This document shows positions 8,771 to 17,900 of a stretch of DNA of 64,000 nucleotides, piece after piece. Source of the stretch: an uncultured Erythrobacter sp. Lineage in GTDB: Bacteria > Pseudomonadota > Alphaproteobacteria > Sphingomonadales > Sphingomonadaceae. Each line of letters begins with the position of its first letter. Position 1 is the first letter of the stretch. Under the pieces are notes generated by a model. That model saw only the letters and a list, made by a program, of their open reading frames with translations, was not told where the DNA came from and searched no databases. The position numbers were made by a program, and so were the translations under genes. The stretch spans positions 94,089 to 158,088 of the forward strand of contig CAJXJR010000009.1 of NCBI GenBank assembly GCA_913055155.1, in the 5' to 3' direction.

Positions 8771-9738
8771 ATCTCGCCCCGCTCTCGGCGCAGGGCGAAC
8801 CAGCGTTCGACCGCCTCGTTATGTTCCTGCAGCGTGGCGTTGAACTCGTGCCCGCCGGAACCGTCGGCGACCATGAAGATGGCGTCGGTCTGCGCCGGAT
8901 TGAGCACCGCCTCTATGCTGGCGCGGCCCGGATTGGTGATCGGCCCCGCTGGCAGACCCGCCATCTGGTAGGTGTTGTAGTCGTTGATATCGGCGATCTC
9001 CGACTGGCGGATCCGCCGCCCCAGCGGGCGCCCACGGGTGATCGGATAGATGATTGTCGGGTCCGCCTGCAGGAAGATGCCCTGGCGGATGCGGTTGGAA
9101 TAGAGCCCGGCGACCATGCGCCGTTCTTCCGGCACGCCGGTTTCCTTTTCCACGATGGAGGCCAGGATCACCGCTTCCTGCGGCGTGGTCGCCACGGTGC
9201 GGTCCGTGCGACGCGGCCACAGTTCGGCAATCGTCTCGTCCATGGCGCGCTGCATCCGGGCGAGCACGGCCACGCGCTCTTCCCCGCGTTCGAAGTCATA
9301 GCTTTCGGGCAGCACGCTGCCTTCCTCGGGCACGGGGATTTCGCCCACCAGCAGCGGCTCTGCCATCAGGATATCGTGCACGATCACCGAAGGCGTGCCT
9401 TCGGGGATGGTGATGAAACGGCGGATCACGTCGCCGTGCTGGAACAGGTCGAGGATGCCGGCATTGCTGATGCCCGGCGGCAGCAGGAATTCGCCTGCCT
9501 TGATCGGATCGCTGCTGCCCAGCACCCTTGCCCGCAGCAGGAAGGCATCGGCAGAGGCGATGTGGCCCTCTTCCGCCAGTTGCTCCGCCACCGAGGTCAA
9601 AGTTGCGCCCGAAGGCACGATGAAGGCGGTCTCCTCCTCCACCTGCGCCGTGCCGTACCAGCCCAGCGCGAACCAGCCGCCCACGACTGCCACCGCCAGG
9701 ATTCCCAGCGCGACGACAGCCGCCAGCAGCTTTTTCAT
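8767..9738 (-). CDS. mltG: Endolytic murein transglycosylase MltG, 323 aa
   Basis: Inner-membrane lytic transglycosylase that cleaves nascent peptidoglycan glycan strands and sets their length. One N-terminal membrane helix (residues 4-27) precedes a LysM-like segment (VPSGATLTSVAEQLAEEGHI) and the YceG domain. The catalytic Glu lies in ILASIVEKETG at about residue 198. Other conserved blocks are IPEGT, QADPTIIYP, YNTYQMAGLPAGPITNPG and the C-terminal HEFNATLQEHN. It lies 13 nt after fabF, as in many proteobacteria where acpP-fabF-mltG link lipid and wall synthesis. Confidence 0.95.
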   Translation of the reverse strand: MKKLLAAVVALGILAVAVVGGWFALGWYGTAQVEEETAFIVPSGATLTSVAEQLAEEGHIASADAFLLRARVLGSSDPIKAGEFLLPPGISNAGILDLFQHGDVIRRFITIPEGTPSVIVHDILMAEPLLVGEIPVPEEGSVLPESYDFERGEERVAVLARMQRAMDETIAELWPRRTDRTVATTPQEAVILASIVEKETGVPEERRMVAGLYSNRIRQGIFLQADPTIIYPITRGRPLGRRIRQSEIADINDYNTYQMAGLPAGPITNPGRASIEAVLNPAQTDAIFMVADGSGGHEFNATLQEHNEAVERWFALRRERGEM

Positions 9739-9751
9739 GGTGCCTGTACTC

Positions 9752-11014
9752 CTAGTCCTCGACGCGCTTCATCACCAGCGAGGCATTTGTGCCACCAAAG
9801 CCGAAGCTGTTGTTGAGCACCGCCTTCACCTCGCGCTGCTTTGCAGTGAGCGGAACCAGGTCGACACCTTCGGTGCCCTCGTCCGGGTTCTGCAGGTTGA
9901 GCGTGGGCGGCACCACCTGGTCGCGCATGGCGAGGATGCAGAAGATGCTCTCCACCGCGCCTGCGCCGCCCAGCAGGTGGCCAATGGCGCTCTTGGTGCT
10001 GCTCATCGAGGCGCCGCCAAGGTCGTCGCCCAGCACGCGCTTGACCGCGGCCAGTTCGATGGTGTCGGCCATGGTCGAGGTGCCGTGGGCGTTGACGTAG
10101 TCGATATCCGACCCCTCGAGCCCGGCCTTCTTCAGCGCCATGCGCATGGCGTTTTCCGCGCCCTTGCCTTCGGGGTGCGGCGCGGTGACGTGATAGGCAT
10201 CGCCCGACAGGCCATAGCCCACCACTTCGGCATAGATCGTCGCGCCGCGCGCCTTGGCGTGCTCGTACTCTTCCAGCACCACCACGCCGGCGCCCTCGCC
10301 CATGACGAAGCCCTGGCGGTCCTTGTCGTAGGGGCGGCTGGCTTCGGTCGGGCGATCGTTGAAAGCTGTGTTGAGCGCGCGGGCCTGGGCGAAACCGGCA
10401 ATGCCGATGGGGCAGATGGTCGCCTCTGCGCCGCCTGCCAGCATGATATCGGCATCGTCGTCGCGGATCATGCGCGCGGCATCGCCGATGGAGTGCGCAC
10501 CGGTGGAGCACGCCGTCACCACGGCATGGTTCGGGCCCATCAGGCCGTACTTGATCGAAACCTGGCCGCTGATCAGGTTGATCAGGCGCCCGTGCACGAA
10601 GTGGGGCGAGACACGGCCCGGCCCGCGCTCGTGCAGGTTCACCGATTCCAGCTCGATACCCGGCAGGCCGCCGATACCCGAACCGATCGAGCAGCCGGCG
10701 CGCAGCTTCAGCTCGTCGCTCATCTCGGTCAGGCCGGCATCCTCGATCGCCTGCCCCGCAGCATCGATGCCATAGATGATGAACGGATCGACCTGGCGTT
10801 GCACCTTGCTGTCCACCCGCTTGTCGGGGTCGAATCCCCAGGGGTGGTCAGCCGGTTTCACTTCGCCTGCGATGGTGCACTTCTGCCCCTCGGTATCGAA
10901 GCGGGTGATCGTGCCGATCCCGCTTTCGCTGGCCAGCAGGTTCTTCCAGGTGGTCTCCACGTCGCCACCCAGCGGGGTTACGAGGCCAAGGCCGGTTACG
11001 ACAACGCGCCGCAT
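9752..11014 (-). CDS. fabF: Beta-ketoacyl-ACP synthase II, 420 aa
   Basis: Condensing enzyme of type II fatty acid synthesis: it extends acyl-ACP with malonyl-ACP in the cytosol. The active-site Cys is in VVTACSTGAHSIG; the two His residues are in NAHGTSTMADT and KSAIGHLLGGAGA. The N-terminus VVVTGLGLVTPLG and C-terminus NNSFGFGGTNASLV are standard. ATG 11014 was chosen because GGAGAAAG lies 4-11 nt upstream and the family begins MRRVVVTG; a TTG at 11029 is in frame but less likely. A hairpin terminator (11031-11061) sits just before the ribosome site, separating it from acpP. Confidence 0.96.
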   Translation of the reverse strand: MRRVVVTGLGLVTPLGGDVETTWKNLLASESGIGTITRFDTEGQKCTIAGEVKPADHPWGFDPDKRVDSKVQRQVDPFIIYGIDAAGQAIEDAGLTEMSDELKLRAGCSIGSGIGGLPGIELESVNLHERGPGRVSPHFVHGRLINLISGQVSIKYGLMGPNHAVVTACSTGAHSIGDAARMIRDDDADIMLAGGAEATICPIGIAGFAQARALNTAFNDRPTEASRPYDKDRQGFVMGEGAGVVVLEEYEHAKARGATIYAEVVGYGLSGDAYHVTAPHPEGKGAENAMRMALKKAGLEGSDIDYVNAHGTSTMADTIELAAVKRVLGDDLGGASMSSTKSAIGHLLGGAGAVESIFCILAMRDQVVPPTLNLQNPDEGTEGVDLVPLTAKQREVKAVLNNSFGFGGTNASLVMKRVED

Positions 11015-11030
11015 AATCTTTCTCCGCAAT

Positions 11031-11061
11031 CAAGAAAGGCCCAGCCATCGTGGCTGAGCCT
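11031..11061 (-). terminator. Intrinsic terminator or attenuator between acpP and fabF
   Basis: On the minus strand AGGCTCAGCCA, loop CGA, and TGGCTGGGCCT form an 11-bp stem with one G-T pair. It is followed by TTCTTGATT. Its position downstream of acpP and 17 nt before the fabF start suggests partial termination, so that acpP is made in excess over fabF. The T-tract is interrupted, so termination is probably incomplete. Confidence 0.65.
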
Positions 11062-11111
11062 CCCATCCCCGTCCGCGTCGGCGGGAGCTTTCGCGAACAG
11101 GGCAGCCGGTG

Positions 11112-11348
11112 TTAGCCGGCGTTTTCTTCGATGTACTTGTTGGCATCGCCGACGGTGTTGATTTTTTCGGCAGCATCGTCGGGGATTTCCACGCCGAACT
11201 CTTCTTCGAAAGCCATCACCAGTTCGACAATGTCGAGGCTGTCCGCGCCCAGGTCGTCGATGAAGCTGGCGTCCGGAGTCACCTTGTCTTCTTCGACGCC
11301 GAGATGCTCGACAACGATCTTCTTCACGCGTGCAGCGATATCGCTCAT
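11112..11348 (-). CDS. acpP: Acyl carrier protein, 78 aa
   Basis: Small acidic four-helix carrier of growing acyl chains. The phosphopantetheine attachment Ser is in [15 protein letters not shown] at about residue 37. The N-terminus [18 protein letters not shown] and the C-terminus [15 protein letters not shown] match the family over its full length. It is the first gene of acpP-fabF-mltG, divergent from the secreted-protein pair starting at 11493. The 144-bp gap between them should contain a strong acpP promoter. Confidence 0.97.
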   Translation of the reverse strand: MSDIAARVKKIVVEHLGVEEDKVTPDASFIDDLGADSLDIVELVMAFEEEFGVEIPDDAAEKINTVGDANKYIEENAG

Positions 11349-11492
11349 GTATGCCCTCTCACTTTGGGGTTTCGAATTACGCTTTCGCCCTAATGAACGC
11401 GCGCGGGCAAGGCAAGTGCCCTGGCATGACCTTGCCTAATTTAGCATCTGCGGCCTAGCATGGAAGAAACGGCATCTTGCGGGAGAGCCAAC

Positions 11493-11897
11493 ATGCACAT
11501 TTTCCGGTTGCTGGGGCCTTGCCTCGCTGTCGCCCTCACCTGCGCACCGGCCCATGCACAGCACCCCTCGGCAGAACTGGATCGACTGCAGGCCGAACAG
11601 GATCACGCGCGCGACGAGTTGGAACGGGCCCGCGCCAATATCGCCACCAACTATCCGCAGATGGCGGCAGACATGGTCGCCCGCGTGCGCATGGAAGAGG
11701 CCGCGATATCGCAGGAACGCTATCGCCAGGCGATGCAGGTCCACGAACAGGACATGGCCGCGCACAAGGCCGAGCTGGAGCGGGCCGCCGCCGAACAGTC
11801 CCGATACGAGGCAGAGGTGCGCCGCGCCGAAGAGGAACGCGCCCGTTACGAAGCCGAAATGGCAGAATACCGCCGCCTGTATGGAGACGACAAATGA
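11493..11897 (+). CDS. Secreted coiled-coil protein of unknown function, 134 aa
   Basis: ATG 11493 gives a classical signal peptide (MHIFRLLGPCLAVALTCAPAHAQ, cleavage after AHA-Q) and is preceded by GGGAGA at good spacing. The mature part (about 110 residues) is almost wholly charged helix: Glu/Arg/Ala/Gln heptad-like repeats such as LDRLQAEQDHARDELERA and the tail AEVRRAEEERARYEAEMAEYRRLY. It should form a periplasmic coiled coil. No family is recognised. Its stop overlaps the next gene start (ATGA at 11894-11897), so the two products are probably made together. Confidence 0.72.
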   Translation: MHIFRLLGPCLAVALTCAPAHAQHPSAELDRLQAEQDHARDELERARANIATNYPQMAADMVARVRMEEAAISQERYRQAMQVHEQDMAAHKAELERAAAEQSRYEAEVRRAEEERARYEAEMAEYRRLYGDDK

Positions 11898-12865
11898 TGC
11901 GCCGGCGCACCCTCGTCATAGCGGCCCTGCTGGGAACCGCACTGGCTGGCAGCGCCTGGGCCCAGGACGACAGCCATGCCCGGCAGGTCTACATCGAACG
12001 CCTTCCCTGCGGCGGGATGGATTGCAGCTATACGCCGGAACAGCAGGAGCGCATGCGCCGCAGCGAGGAGCTGCAAAGACTGATGACCCGGTTCGCCAGC
12101 GATCTTTACGATGGCAGCTCCACGCAAGGCTGGGGCACCAGCTACGAAAACCTCGATGGCAATATCGCGATCCTGGAACGCAACCTCGGCAACCTGCAGC
12201 AGCTGGCCACCACTGCCCGGCGGATCGACAGCCTGTGGGCACAGCTCAACGGCGATTCCCGCGGTCCGGCATCGCTGGAGCGCCTCCAGAGCTTCATCGA
12301 CAGCACCTCGCAGATGCTGGAGCGCGAACGGGAAATCCGCGAGGTGTACAAGAATTCGCGCGAACTCACCCTGTCAATCGGGCCGGCAGCCGGCGGCGCG
12401 GCACCGCAAACCCGCGCGAGCCGCGATGCCACTGCAACCCCTGCCCCGACACCGCCTGCAAACCGGCGATCCCGGCGCGCTGGCACTGACGAACAGTGGA
12501 GCAAACGCGTTCCCGCCTATTTCTTCTGCTTCGCCCATTACTCGGCACAGCGTTCGGACCTGTACATCAGCGAAATCGGCATCTGGCATGCCTGGTATGC
12601 CTATGGCGAGGCAGAAATAGAGCGGCGCCTCCGAGCCGAATATCGCGGCCAGATGAACAGGCTGGGCGAGCTGGCCGGCATCTTGCCAAGCAGCGGTTGC
12701 AACATAGTCTGGCATACCAGCGATACGCCGGACTACGCCAGCGCCCTTGCCGAAGTCGAAAGGCGTCGTAACTTCCAGCTGGACGGGGCGGAAACCTCTC
12801 GCAGCATTACGGTTCGCCCGGTTGAGGGATGGGGCAGCGACCGCGGTCGGCTGGAAGCCTATTGA
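11894..12865 (+). CDS. Secreted protein of unknown function, 323 aa
   Basis: The signal peptide (RRRTLVIAALLGTALAGSAWA, cleavage before QDD) is followed by a Cys pair (LPCGGMDCSYTP). Then comes a helical region to about residue 155, a Pro/Thr/Ala-rich low-complexity linker (about 165-200), and a C-terminal domain beginning VPAYFFCFAHYSAQRSDLYISEIG. The C-terminal part has no recognised family; its aromatic-rich start and a later Cys (SSGCNIVWHTSD) are the notable features. ATG 11894 overlaps the stop of the coiled-coil gene. Periplasmic or outer-membrane-associated location is inferred. Confidence 0.72.
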   Translation: MMRRRTLVIAALLGTALAGSAWAQDDSHARQVYIERLPCGGMDCSYTPEQQERMRRSEELQRLMTRFASDLYDGSSTQGWGTSYENLDGNIAILERNLGNLQQLATTARRIDSLWAQLNGDSRGPASLERLQSFIDSTSQMLEREREIREVYKNSRELTLSIGPAAGGAAPQTRASRDATATPAPTPPANRRSRRAGTDEQWSKRVPAYFFCFAHYSAQRSDLYISEIGIWHAWYAYGEAEIERRLRAEYRGQMNRLGELAGILPSSGCNIVWHTSDTPDYASALAEVERRRNFQLDGAETSRSITVRPVEGWGSDRGRLEAY

Positions 12866-12967
12866 TAGCCTGAAATCAGGCGGAACGGGCTTCTGTCCAG
12901 CCAGACCATGCGCATGCTGCACACCGGGAGTCTGGAAACACACGCTTCTCTTGCGCGTTCCGGGTGC

Positions 12968-14320
12968 ATGATACTCGAAAAGATCAAGACACCCGGCCTT
13001 TCCCACCTTTCCTATCTCGTCGGTTCCGGCAGCCAGGCTGCCGTGATCGACCCGCGCCGCGATTGCGAGATCTACCTCGAAAAGGCGCGCGCCGAAGGGC
13101 TGACCATCACCCATATCTTCGAAACGCACCGCAACGAGGACCTCGTCTCGGGCGCACCGATCCTGGCCGAATGGACCGGGGCAAGGGCGCTGCACGGTCC
13201 CAATGCGGCGGGAGAGGTCGCCTATGCCGAAACCGCGCGCGAGGGCGATGAGTTCTGCATCGGCCAACTGCGCATCGAAGTGCTGGAAACGCCCGGCCAC
13301 ACCGACGACAGCCTCTCCTTCGTCCTGCACGACAGCGCCTATCCCGATGGGCCGGTGGGGGTGTTCACCGGCGATGCGCTGTTCGTGGGCGACGTGGGCC
13401 GCACCGATTTCTATCCCGATCGCGCCCGCGAAGTGGCAGACCTGCTGTACGACAGCCTGCACAAGCTGCTGGCGCTGGGCGACCAGGCCATCGTCTATCC
13501 CGCACACGGAGCGGGTTCCGTCTGCGGATCGGGCATGGCGGAGCGAGAGTTTTCCACCATCGGCCACGAACGAGGCAACAATCCGCGCCTGCAGATCGAA
13601 AACCGCGACGATTTCATCGAGGCCAAGCTTGCCGAAGTGCACTACCAGCCGCCCTATTTCCGCCTGATGGAACGGCTCAACCTCGAAGGTGGCAGCACGC
13701 CGCCAAGGGTGACGCGCCCGGCCAACCTCACCCTTGCGCAACTGGAGGAAGCGGAGGCCGACCACGTGATCGACATTCGCGAACCCGGCGCCTGGTGCGC
13801 GGGTCACATTTGCGGCAGTTGGTGCCTGCCCGTCTCGATGATTCCTGCCTTTGCCGGCTGGTTCGTCGAGGAAGGGGAAAGCATTGCCCTTGTCTGTTCC
13901 GACCGGCAAGCGCTGCAAACCGCGCACGAGCACCTCATCCGCATCGGCCTCGACAACGTGACCGGCGGCTATACCGGCGTCGTGCCGGCAGCCGCCCAGG
14001 GCCGCAAGCTGGGTCAGGTGCCGATGATTGGAACCGAAGAGGTCGCCCGCAGGCTGGAAGCCGACGAGAATGGCTGGACGCTGATCGACGTGCGCGCCCA
14101 GGACGAACGGGACGAGGCAAGGATCGACGGATCGCGCCACATCTATGCCGGTCACCTGAACGAACAGTGGCGGGAACTCGATCCGCTGCAATCCTACACC
14201 CTGATGTGCGCCAGCGGCATGCGCGCCACGGTCGCCGCCAGCTGGCTGGCCAGCAAGGGCTTCGACAATGTCGATGTCTATCTCGGATCGATGGGCGCCT
14301 GGGCCAGCGCCCACGGCTAG
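12968..14320 (+). CDS. MBL-fold hydrolase fused to two rhodanese domains (persulfide dioxygenase-like), 450 aa
   Basis: Residues 1-245 are a metallo-beta-lactamase fold and about 260-450 two rhodanese modules. The usual HxHxDH motif is reduced to ETHRNEDLVSG, leaving only its first His. With the His of ETPGHTDDS and the Asp of FTGDALFVGD this is the three-ligand set that binds one Fe(II) in persulfide dioxygenases of the ETHE1 type, rather than two zinc ions. The rhodanese loops carry Cys in ALVCSDRQA and LMCASGMRA, suggesting sulfane-sulfur transfer. A role in sulfide or persulfide oxidation is likely. ATG 12968 starts the conserved MILEKIKTPG; the ribosome site is weak. Confidence 0.82.
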   Translation: MILEKIKTPGLSHLSYLVGSGSQAAVIDPRRDCEIYLEKARAEGLTITHIFETHRNEDLVSGAPILAEWTGARALHGPNAAGEVAYAETAREGDEFCIGQLRIEVLETPGHTDDSLSFVLHDSAYPDGPVGVFTGDALFVGDVGRTDFYPDRAREVADLLYDSLHKLLALGDQAIVYPAHGAGSVCGSGMAEREFSTIGHERGNNPRLQIENRDDFIEAKLAEVHYQPPYFRLMERLNLEGGSTPPRVTRPANLTLAQLEEAEADHVIDIREPGAWCAGHICGSWCLPVSMIPAFAGWFVEEGESIALVCSDRQALQTAHEHLIRIGLDNVTGGYTGVVPAAAQGRKLGQVPMIGTEEVARRLEADENGWTLIDVRAQDERDEARIDGSRHIYAGHLNEQWRELDPLQSYTLMCASGMRATVAASWLASKGFDNVDVYLGSMGAWASAHG

Positions 14321-14356
14321 GCGGTCTGGCGGCAACCGGGCAATGCCCGCTACAAG

Positions 14357-14812
14357 TCAGCGATATTCCGTTACGGCGATCGCCGCGAAGAACCGCTCGC
14401 GCGCTTGCGGCCCGGCAAGGTAATCCTGCGCTGCCAATGTCAGCGAGCGGGGTTTTCCCGCCCTTGCCTGCAAACGTACCGTGGCGACCCCGGTGCCGTG
14501 CGATGCAATCACCTGCAGCTTCGTCAGCGCGTTGAGCGGATAGTGCATGTCCGCCAGCTTCGGCACCTCGGTGCGCAGGTCCCAGTCGGCCATGGCGACA
14601 TGCGCCTGCCGGTTGCGGGTAATCTGCCGTTCGATCACGGAATCGGCGACGAAATTGAACGCCTGGTAGCTGCCGCCCAATCGCTGCCAGCCCGGCCCGG
14701 TGCGCAGGAAATACAGTTTATCGTCGATAAGGAACGCCGAATAGACCGCCGCGCTGCGGATCAGTCCCGGCGCTCGCAGCAGCCAGTCGAGACGCAATAA
14801 ATCGCCAGCCAT
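14357..14812 (-). CDS. Hypothetical protein, 151 aa
   Basis: No family is recognised. From ATG 14812 the protein begins MAGDLLRLDWLLRAPGL, then alternates short hydrophobic strands (AVYSAFLIDDKLYFLRTGPGW) with charged segments, and ends in a basic region (ARAGKPRSLTLAAQDYLAGP). It has no signal peptide or membrane helix. It lies on the same strand as, and 94 nt downstream of, the TPR protein gene. The frame upstream of 14812 would run back into that gene without a ribosome site, so 14812 is preferred. Confidence 0.6.
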   Translation of the reverse strand: MAGDLLRLDWLLRAPGLIRSAAVYSAFLIDDKLYFLRTGPGWQRLGGSYQAFNFVADSVIERQITRNRQAHVAMADWDLRTEVPKLADMHYPLNALTKLQVIASHGTGVATVRLQARAGKPRSLTLAAQDYLAGPQARERFFAAIAVTEYR

Positions 14813-14906
14813 GCCCTGGTGCCCCGCTTCGTTTGCACTTCCGTTCTGGCTGCGCAGACTGCCGTCGCAAACACGCGTCGGTCCATCCCACAAGTTTGGT
14901 AGGCGC

Positions 14907-15845
14907 TCAGTCGTCCGGTTCCCGCAAGGCTGCTCGCTCGGCCAGCTGGCGTTCGGCACGGCGCCGCTCCGCGATCCGGCGCAGGCCCTGCTGCGCCTCG
15001 TCATCGGAGCGGTCGTTATGCAGCGCCTGGCGATAGCGCGCCTCGGCCAGGTCGAAGGCCCCGCCCTGCTCGGCGCACAGGCCCGCGTTGAACATCAGCG
15101 ACGGGTGCTGCGGGTGCGCTGCAAACAGCATCTCGAACATGTTGCAGGCCTCGCGCTCGTCCTCCTCCGTCATGCGGATGGCATCGCGAAAGGCGTTGCG
15201 CGCATCGCGCTCCAGCCCGCGGCGGCTTTCCATGATGCGGATATCCTGCACACGGTAGCGCGGGGCGAGATTGGCGCGAGTCTGGTCGGCGATCTGTTCC
15301 AGCCAGCCATCGATGGTGCCCGAAAAGTCGGGCTTGTCGTCGAACTGCGGGCAATAGCTCACGGTCGTGTTGCGGCGCGCATCGCTGGACCACAGCAGGA
15401 GGCCGTCATAGCCTACCAGCCGCATTTCGGGAGAAAGGGTGGCGGTAACCCGCAGGCAATCGGTCTCCACATCGCGGTGCTCGATACATTCGCCGTCCTC
15501 GTCTTCCTCGGCACAGACGCTGCGCGTGGCGCGATAGCGCGATTCGCTGAAATCGGGCTCGACATAGCCTTGCAGCAGCGCGTCGGCCTCGTCCGCCAGT
15601 TGCGACACCAGCACGGTGAACCACGGCTGCCCGCCGACGGAGACCTGGCGCAGCCGGTCCTCGACCAGGAACGACAGGCGTGCACCGTCAGGCCCGGCAA
15701 AGCGATCGACCGCAATGGCCTCGACCGTGGCAGCCTCGTCGCTGCCCGCCGGATAGACGCCCGCTATCCGCAAGGTCTCTGCCTGCGCCGGTGCGGCCAG
15801 CCAGCAACCCAGCGACAGCAAGACCGCGATAGGAAACGAATGCAT
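14907..15845 (-). CDS. Periplasmic TPR-containing protein of unknown function, 312 aa
   Basis: A signal peptide (MHSFPIAVLLSLGCWLAAPAQA) is followed by a domain of about 190 residues with paired cysteines (VCAEEDEDGECIEH and VETDCL). A C-terminal helical region resembles one or two tetratricopeptide repeats (FAAHPQHPSLMFNAGLCAEQ, then FDLAEARYRQALHNDRSDDEA). ATG 15845 is favoured over ATG 15851 because the AAGGGGGA ribosome site is then 7 nt away. TPR modules usually mediate protein binding, so an envelope scaffold role is possible. No named family was recognised. Confidence 0.7.
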   Translation of the reverse strand: MHSFPIAVLLSLGCWLAAPAQAETLRIAGVYPAGSDEAATVEAIAVDRFAGPDGARLSFLVEDRLRQVSVGGQPWFTVLVSQLADEADALLQGYVEPDFSESRYRATRSVCAEEDEDGECIEHRDVETDCLRVTATLSPEMRLVGYDGLLLWSSDARRNTTVSYCPQFDDKPDFSGTIDGWLEQIADQTRANLAPRYRVQDIRIMESRRGLERDARNAFRDAIRMTEEDEREACNMFEMLFAAHPQHPSLMFNAGLCAEQGGAFDLAEARYRQALHNDRSDDEAQQGLRRIAERRRAERQLAERAALREPDD

Positions 15846-15931
15846 TGCCATTCCCCCTTGCTGGCAGAGGGTTAGGCTGTGCAGGCGCGCGCTTCAACCT
15901 GCCATGAACGGGGCCGAGCCGCGGGCCGGAA

Positions 15932-17713
15932 TCAGCTGTCCTTGGGCGGTTCCACCGTGCGGATATGCACGTCGCGCAGCTGGCGTGCGCTCACTTCGCT
16001 GGGGGCGCCCATCATCAGGTCCTGCGCCCGCTGGTTGAGCGGGAAGGCGATGACCTCGCGGATGTTCGGCTCGTCCGCCAGCAGCATCACGATGCGGTCG
16101 ATGCCCGGCGCAGAGCCACCGTGCGGCGGTGCGCCCAGCTTGAACGCCTCGATCATGCCGCCAAAGTTCGCATCCACGTCTTCCTTGGTATAGCCGGCGA
16201 TTTCGAAGGCCTTGTACATGATGTCCGGGCGGTGGTTACGGATGGCGCCGCTCGACAGTTCGTAGCCGTTGCAGACGATGTCGTACTGCCACGCCTTGAT
16301 CTCCAGCGGGTTCTGCGTTTCCAGCGCCTCCATCTCGCCTTGCGGCATGGAGAACGGGTTGTGGCTGAAGTCGATCTTCTTCAGTTCATCGTCGTATTCG
16401 AACATCGGGAAGTCGACGATCCAGCAGAACTTGAAGCAGCCCTGTTCGATCAGCTCCAGGTTCTCGGCGGTGCGGGTGCGGGCAAGGCCTGCCAGCTTCA
16501 CCGCGTCCTTTTCCTTGCCAGCGGCAAAGAACAGGCCATCGTTCTCGCCAAGGCCGAGTTCCTCGTACAGCCTGGCCATGTTTTCCGGCCCGTGGTTCTT
16601 GGCGATGGGGCCGCCGAATTCGCCCTGCTTGCGGGTGACGTAACCCAGGCCGGAGAAGCCTTCCTTGCGCGCCCAGTCGTTCATCTCGTCGAAGAACTTG
16701 CGGCTCTTCTCATTGGTGTTCGGCGCCGGGATTGCACGCACCACGCCGCCGCTGCCCACGATCTTTTCGAAGATGCCGAAGCCGCTCTTTTCGAAGTGGT
16801 GGGAAACGTCGGAGATCAGGATCGGGTTGCGCAGATCGGGCTTGTCGGTGCCGTACTTCAGCATGGCTTCGGCATAGGGGATGCGCGGGAATTCGCCGGC
16901 GGGCGTCACGTCCTTGCCTTCGCCGAATTCCTCGAACACGCCGGCCAGCACCGGTTCGATCGCCTGGAACACGTCTTCCTGCGTGACGAAGCTCATTTCG
17001 AAGTCGAGCTGGTAGAATTCGGGGCTGCGGTCAGCGCGCAGGTCTTCGTCGCGGAAGCACGGGGCAATCTGGAAATAGCGGTCGAAACCGGCGACCATCA
17101 GCAGCTGCTTGAACATCTGCGGGGCCTGCGGCAGCGCGTAGAAGCGGCCCGGATGCAGGCGGCTGGGCACCAGGTAATCTCGCGCGCCCTCGGGGCTGGA
17201 GGCGCCCAGGATCGGGGTCTGGAACTCGGAGAAGCCCTGGTCGGTCATGCGGCGACGCAAGGATGTGATCACGCGGTTGCGCAGCATGATGTTGGCGTGC
17301 ACGCGCTCGCGCCGCAGGTCGATGAAGCGGTACTTCAGGCGCGTGTCTTCCGGGTAATCCTCTGCCGAGTTCACGATCAGCGGCAGCTCGCTGGCATGGC
17401 TCTGCACCGTCACGGCGCGGGCGAACACTTCGATCTCGCCGGTAGGCAGGTTGGGATTGACCGCCTCGGCATCGCGCGCCTTCACCTCGCCATCGATGGT
17501 GATGACGCTTTCCAGCTTCAGCGAATCGAGCAGTTCCAGGGCGGGCGAATCCTCGTCCGCCACCACCTGCGTGATGCCGTAATGGTCGCGCAGGTCGACG
17601 AACAGCACGCCGCCATGGTCGCGCTTGCGGTGAATCCATCCGGACAGGCGAACGGTCTCGCCAACGTTTTCTTTGCTCAGCGCGGCGCAGTTGTGGGTAC
17701 GATAGGCGTGCAT
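15932..17713 (-). CDS. aspS: Aspartyl-tRNA synthetase, bacterial type, 593 aa
   Basis: Class II synthetase charging tRNA-Asp. An N-terminal OB-fold anticodon domain ([22 protein letters not shown]) precedes class II motif 2 ([18 protein letters not shown]) and motif 3 ([18 protein letters not shown]), with the bacterial GAD insertion between. The length of about 590 is usual. Many alphaproteobacteria lack AsnRS and use a non-discriminating AspRS with GatCAB; which applies here cannot be told from the window. ATG 17713 begins the conserved MHAYRTHNC; an in-frame TTG and ATG lie slightly upstream. It is divergent from rnd across 187 bp. Confidence 0.97.
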   Translation of the reverse strand: MHAYRTHNCAALSKENVGETVRLSGWIHRKRDHGGVLFVDLRDHYGITQVVADEDSPALELLDSLKLESVITIDGEVKARDAEAVNPNLPTGEIEVFARAVTVQSHASELPLIVNSAEDYPEDTRLKYRFIDLRRERVHANIMLRNRVITSLRRRMTDQGFSEFQTPILGASSPEGARDYLVPSRLHPGRFYALPQAPQMFKQLLMVAGFDRYFQIAPCFRDEDLRADRSPEFYQLDFEMSFVTQEDVFQAIEPVLAGVFEEFGEGKDVTPAGEFPRIPYAEAMLKYGTDKPDLRNPILISDVSHHFEKSGFGIFEKIVGSGGVVRAIPAPNTNEKSRKFFDEMNDWARKEGFSGLGYVTRKQGEFGGPIAKNHGPENMARLYEELGLGENDGLFFAAGKEKDAVKLAGLARTRTAENLELIEQGCFKFCWIVDFPMFEYDDELKKIDFSHNPFSMPQGEMEALETQNPLEIKAWQYDIVCNGYELSSGAIRNHRPDIMYKAFEIAGYTKEDVDANFGGMIEAFKLGAPPHGGSAPGIDRIVMLLADEPNIREVIAFPLNQRAQDLMMGAPSEVSARQLRDVHIRTVEPPKDS

Positions 17714-17900
17714 GGGGACTCTTTTCATCAAGCAGGTTATGGCGCTAAGGGCGCGCGAACGGTCGCGGGCAGCAGAACGCCAGTTCTTACGCGCGCGCTA
17801 ACAGGCGAAGCAGGGACTTTTGTCAAGGAGACACAACCTTGGACAAGGACCATCGCGGAGCCGCAGGACGGTGAACCGGCCGGATACGAAAAGAAGACGA

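Noticed and set aside
12374..14335. 653-codon minus-strand frame opposite the MBL-rhodanese gene
   Set aside because: Antisense shadow of a gene with clear domains.
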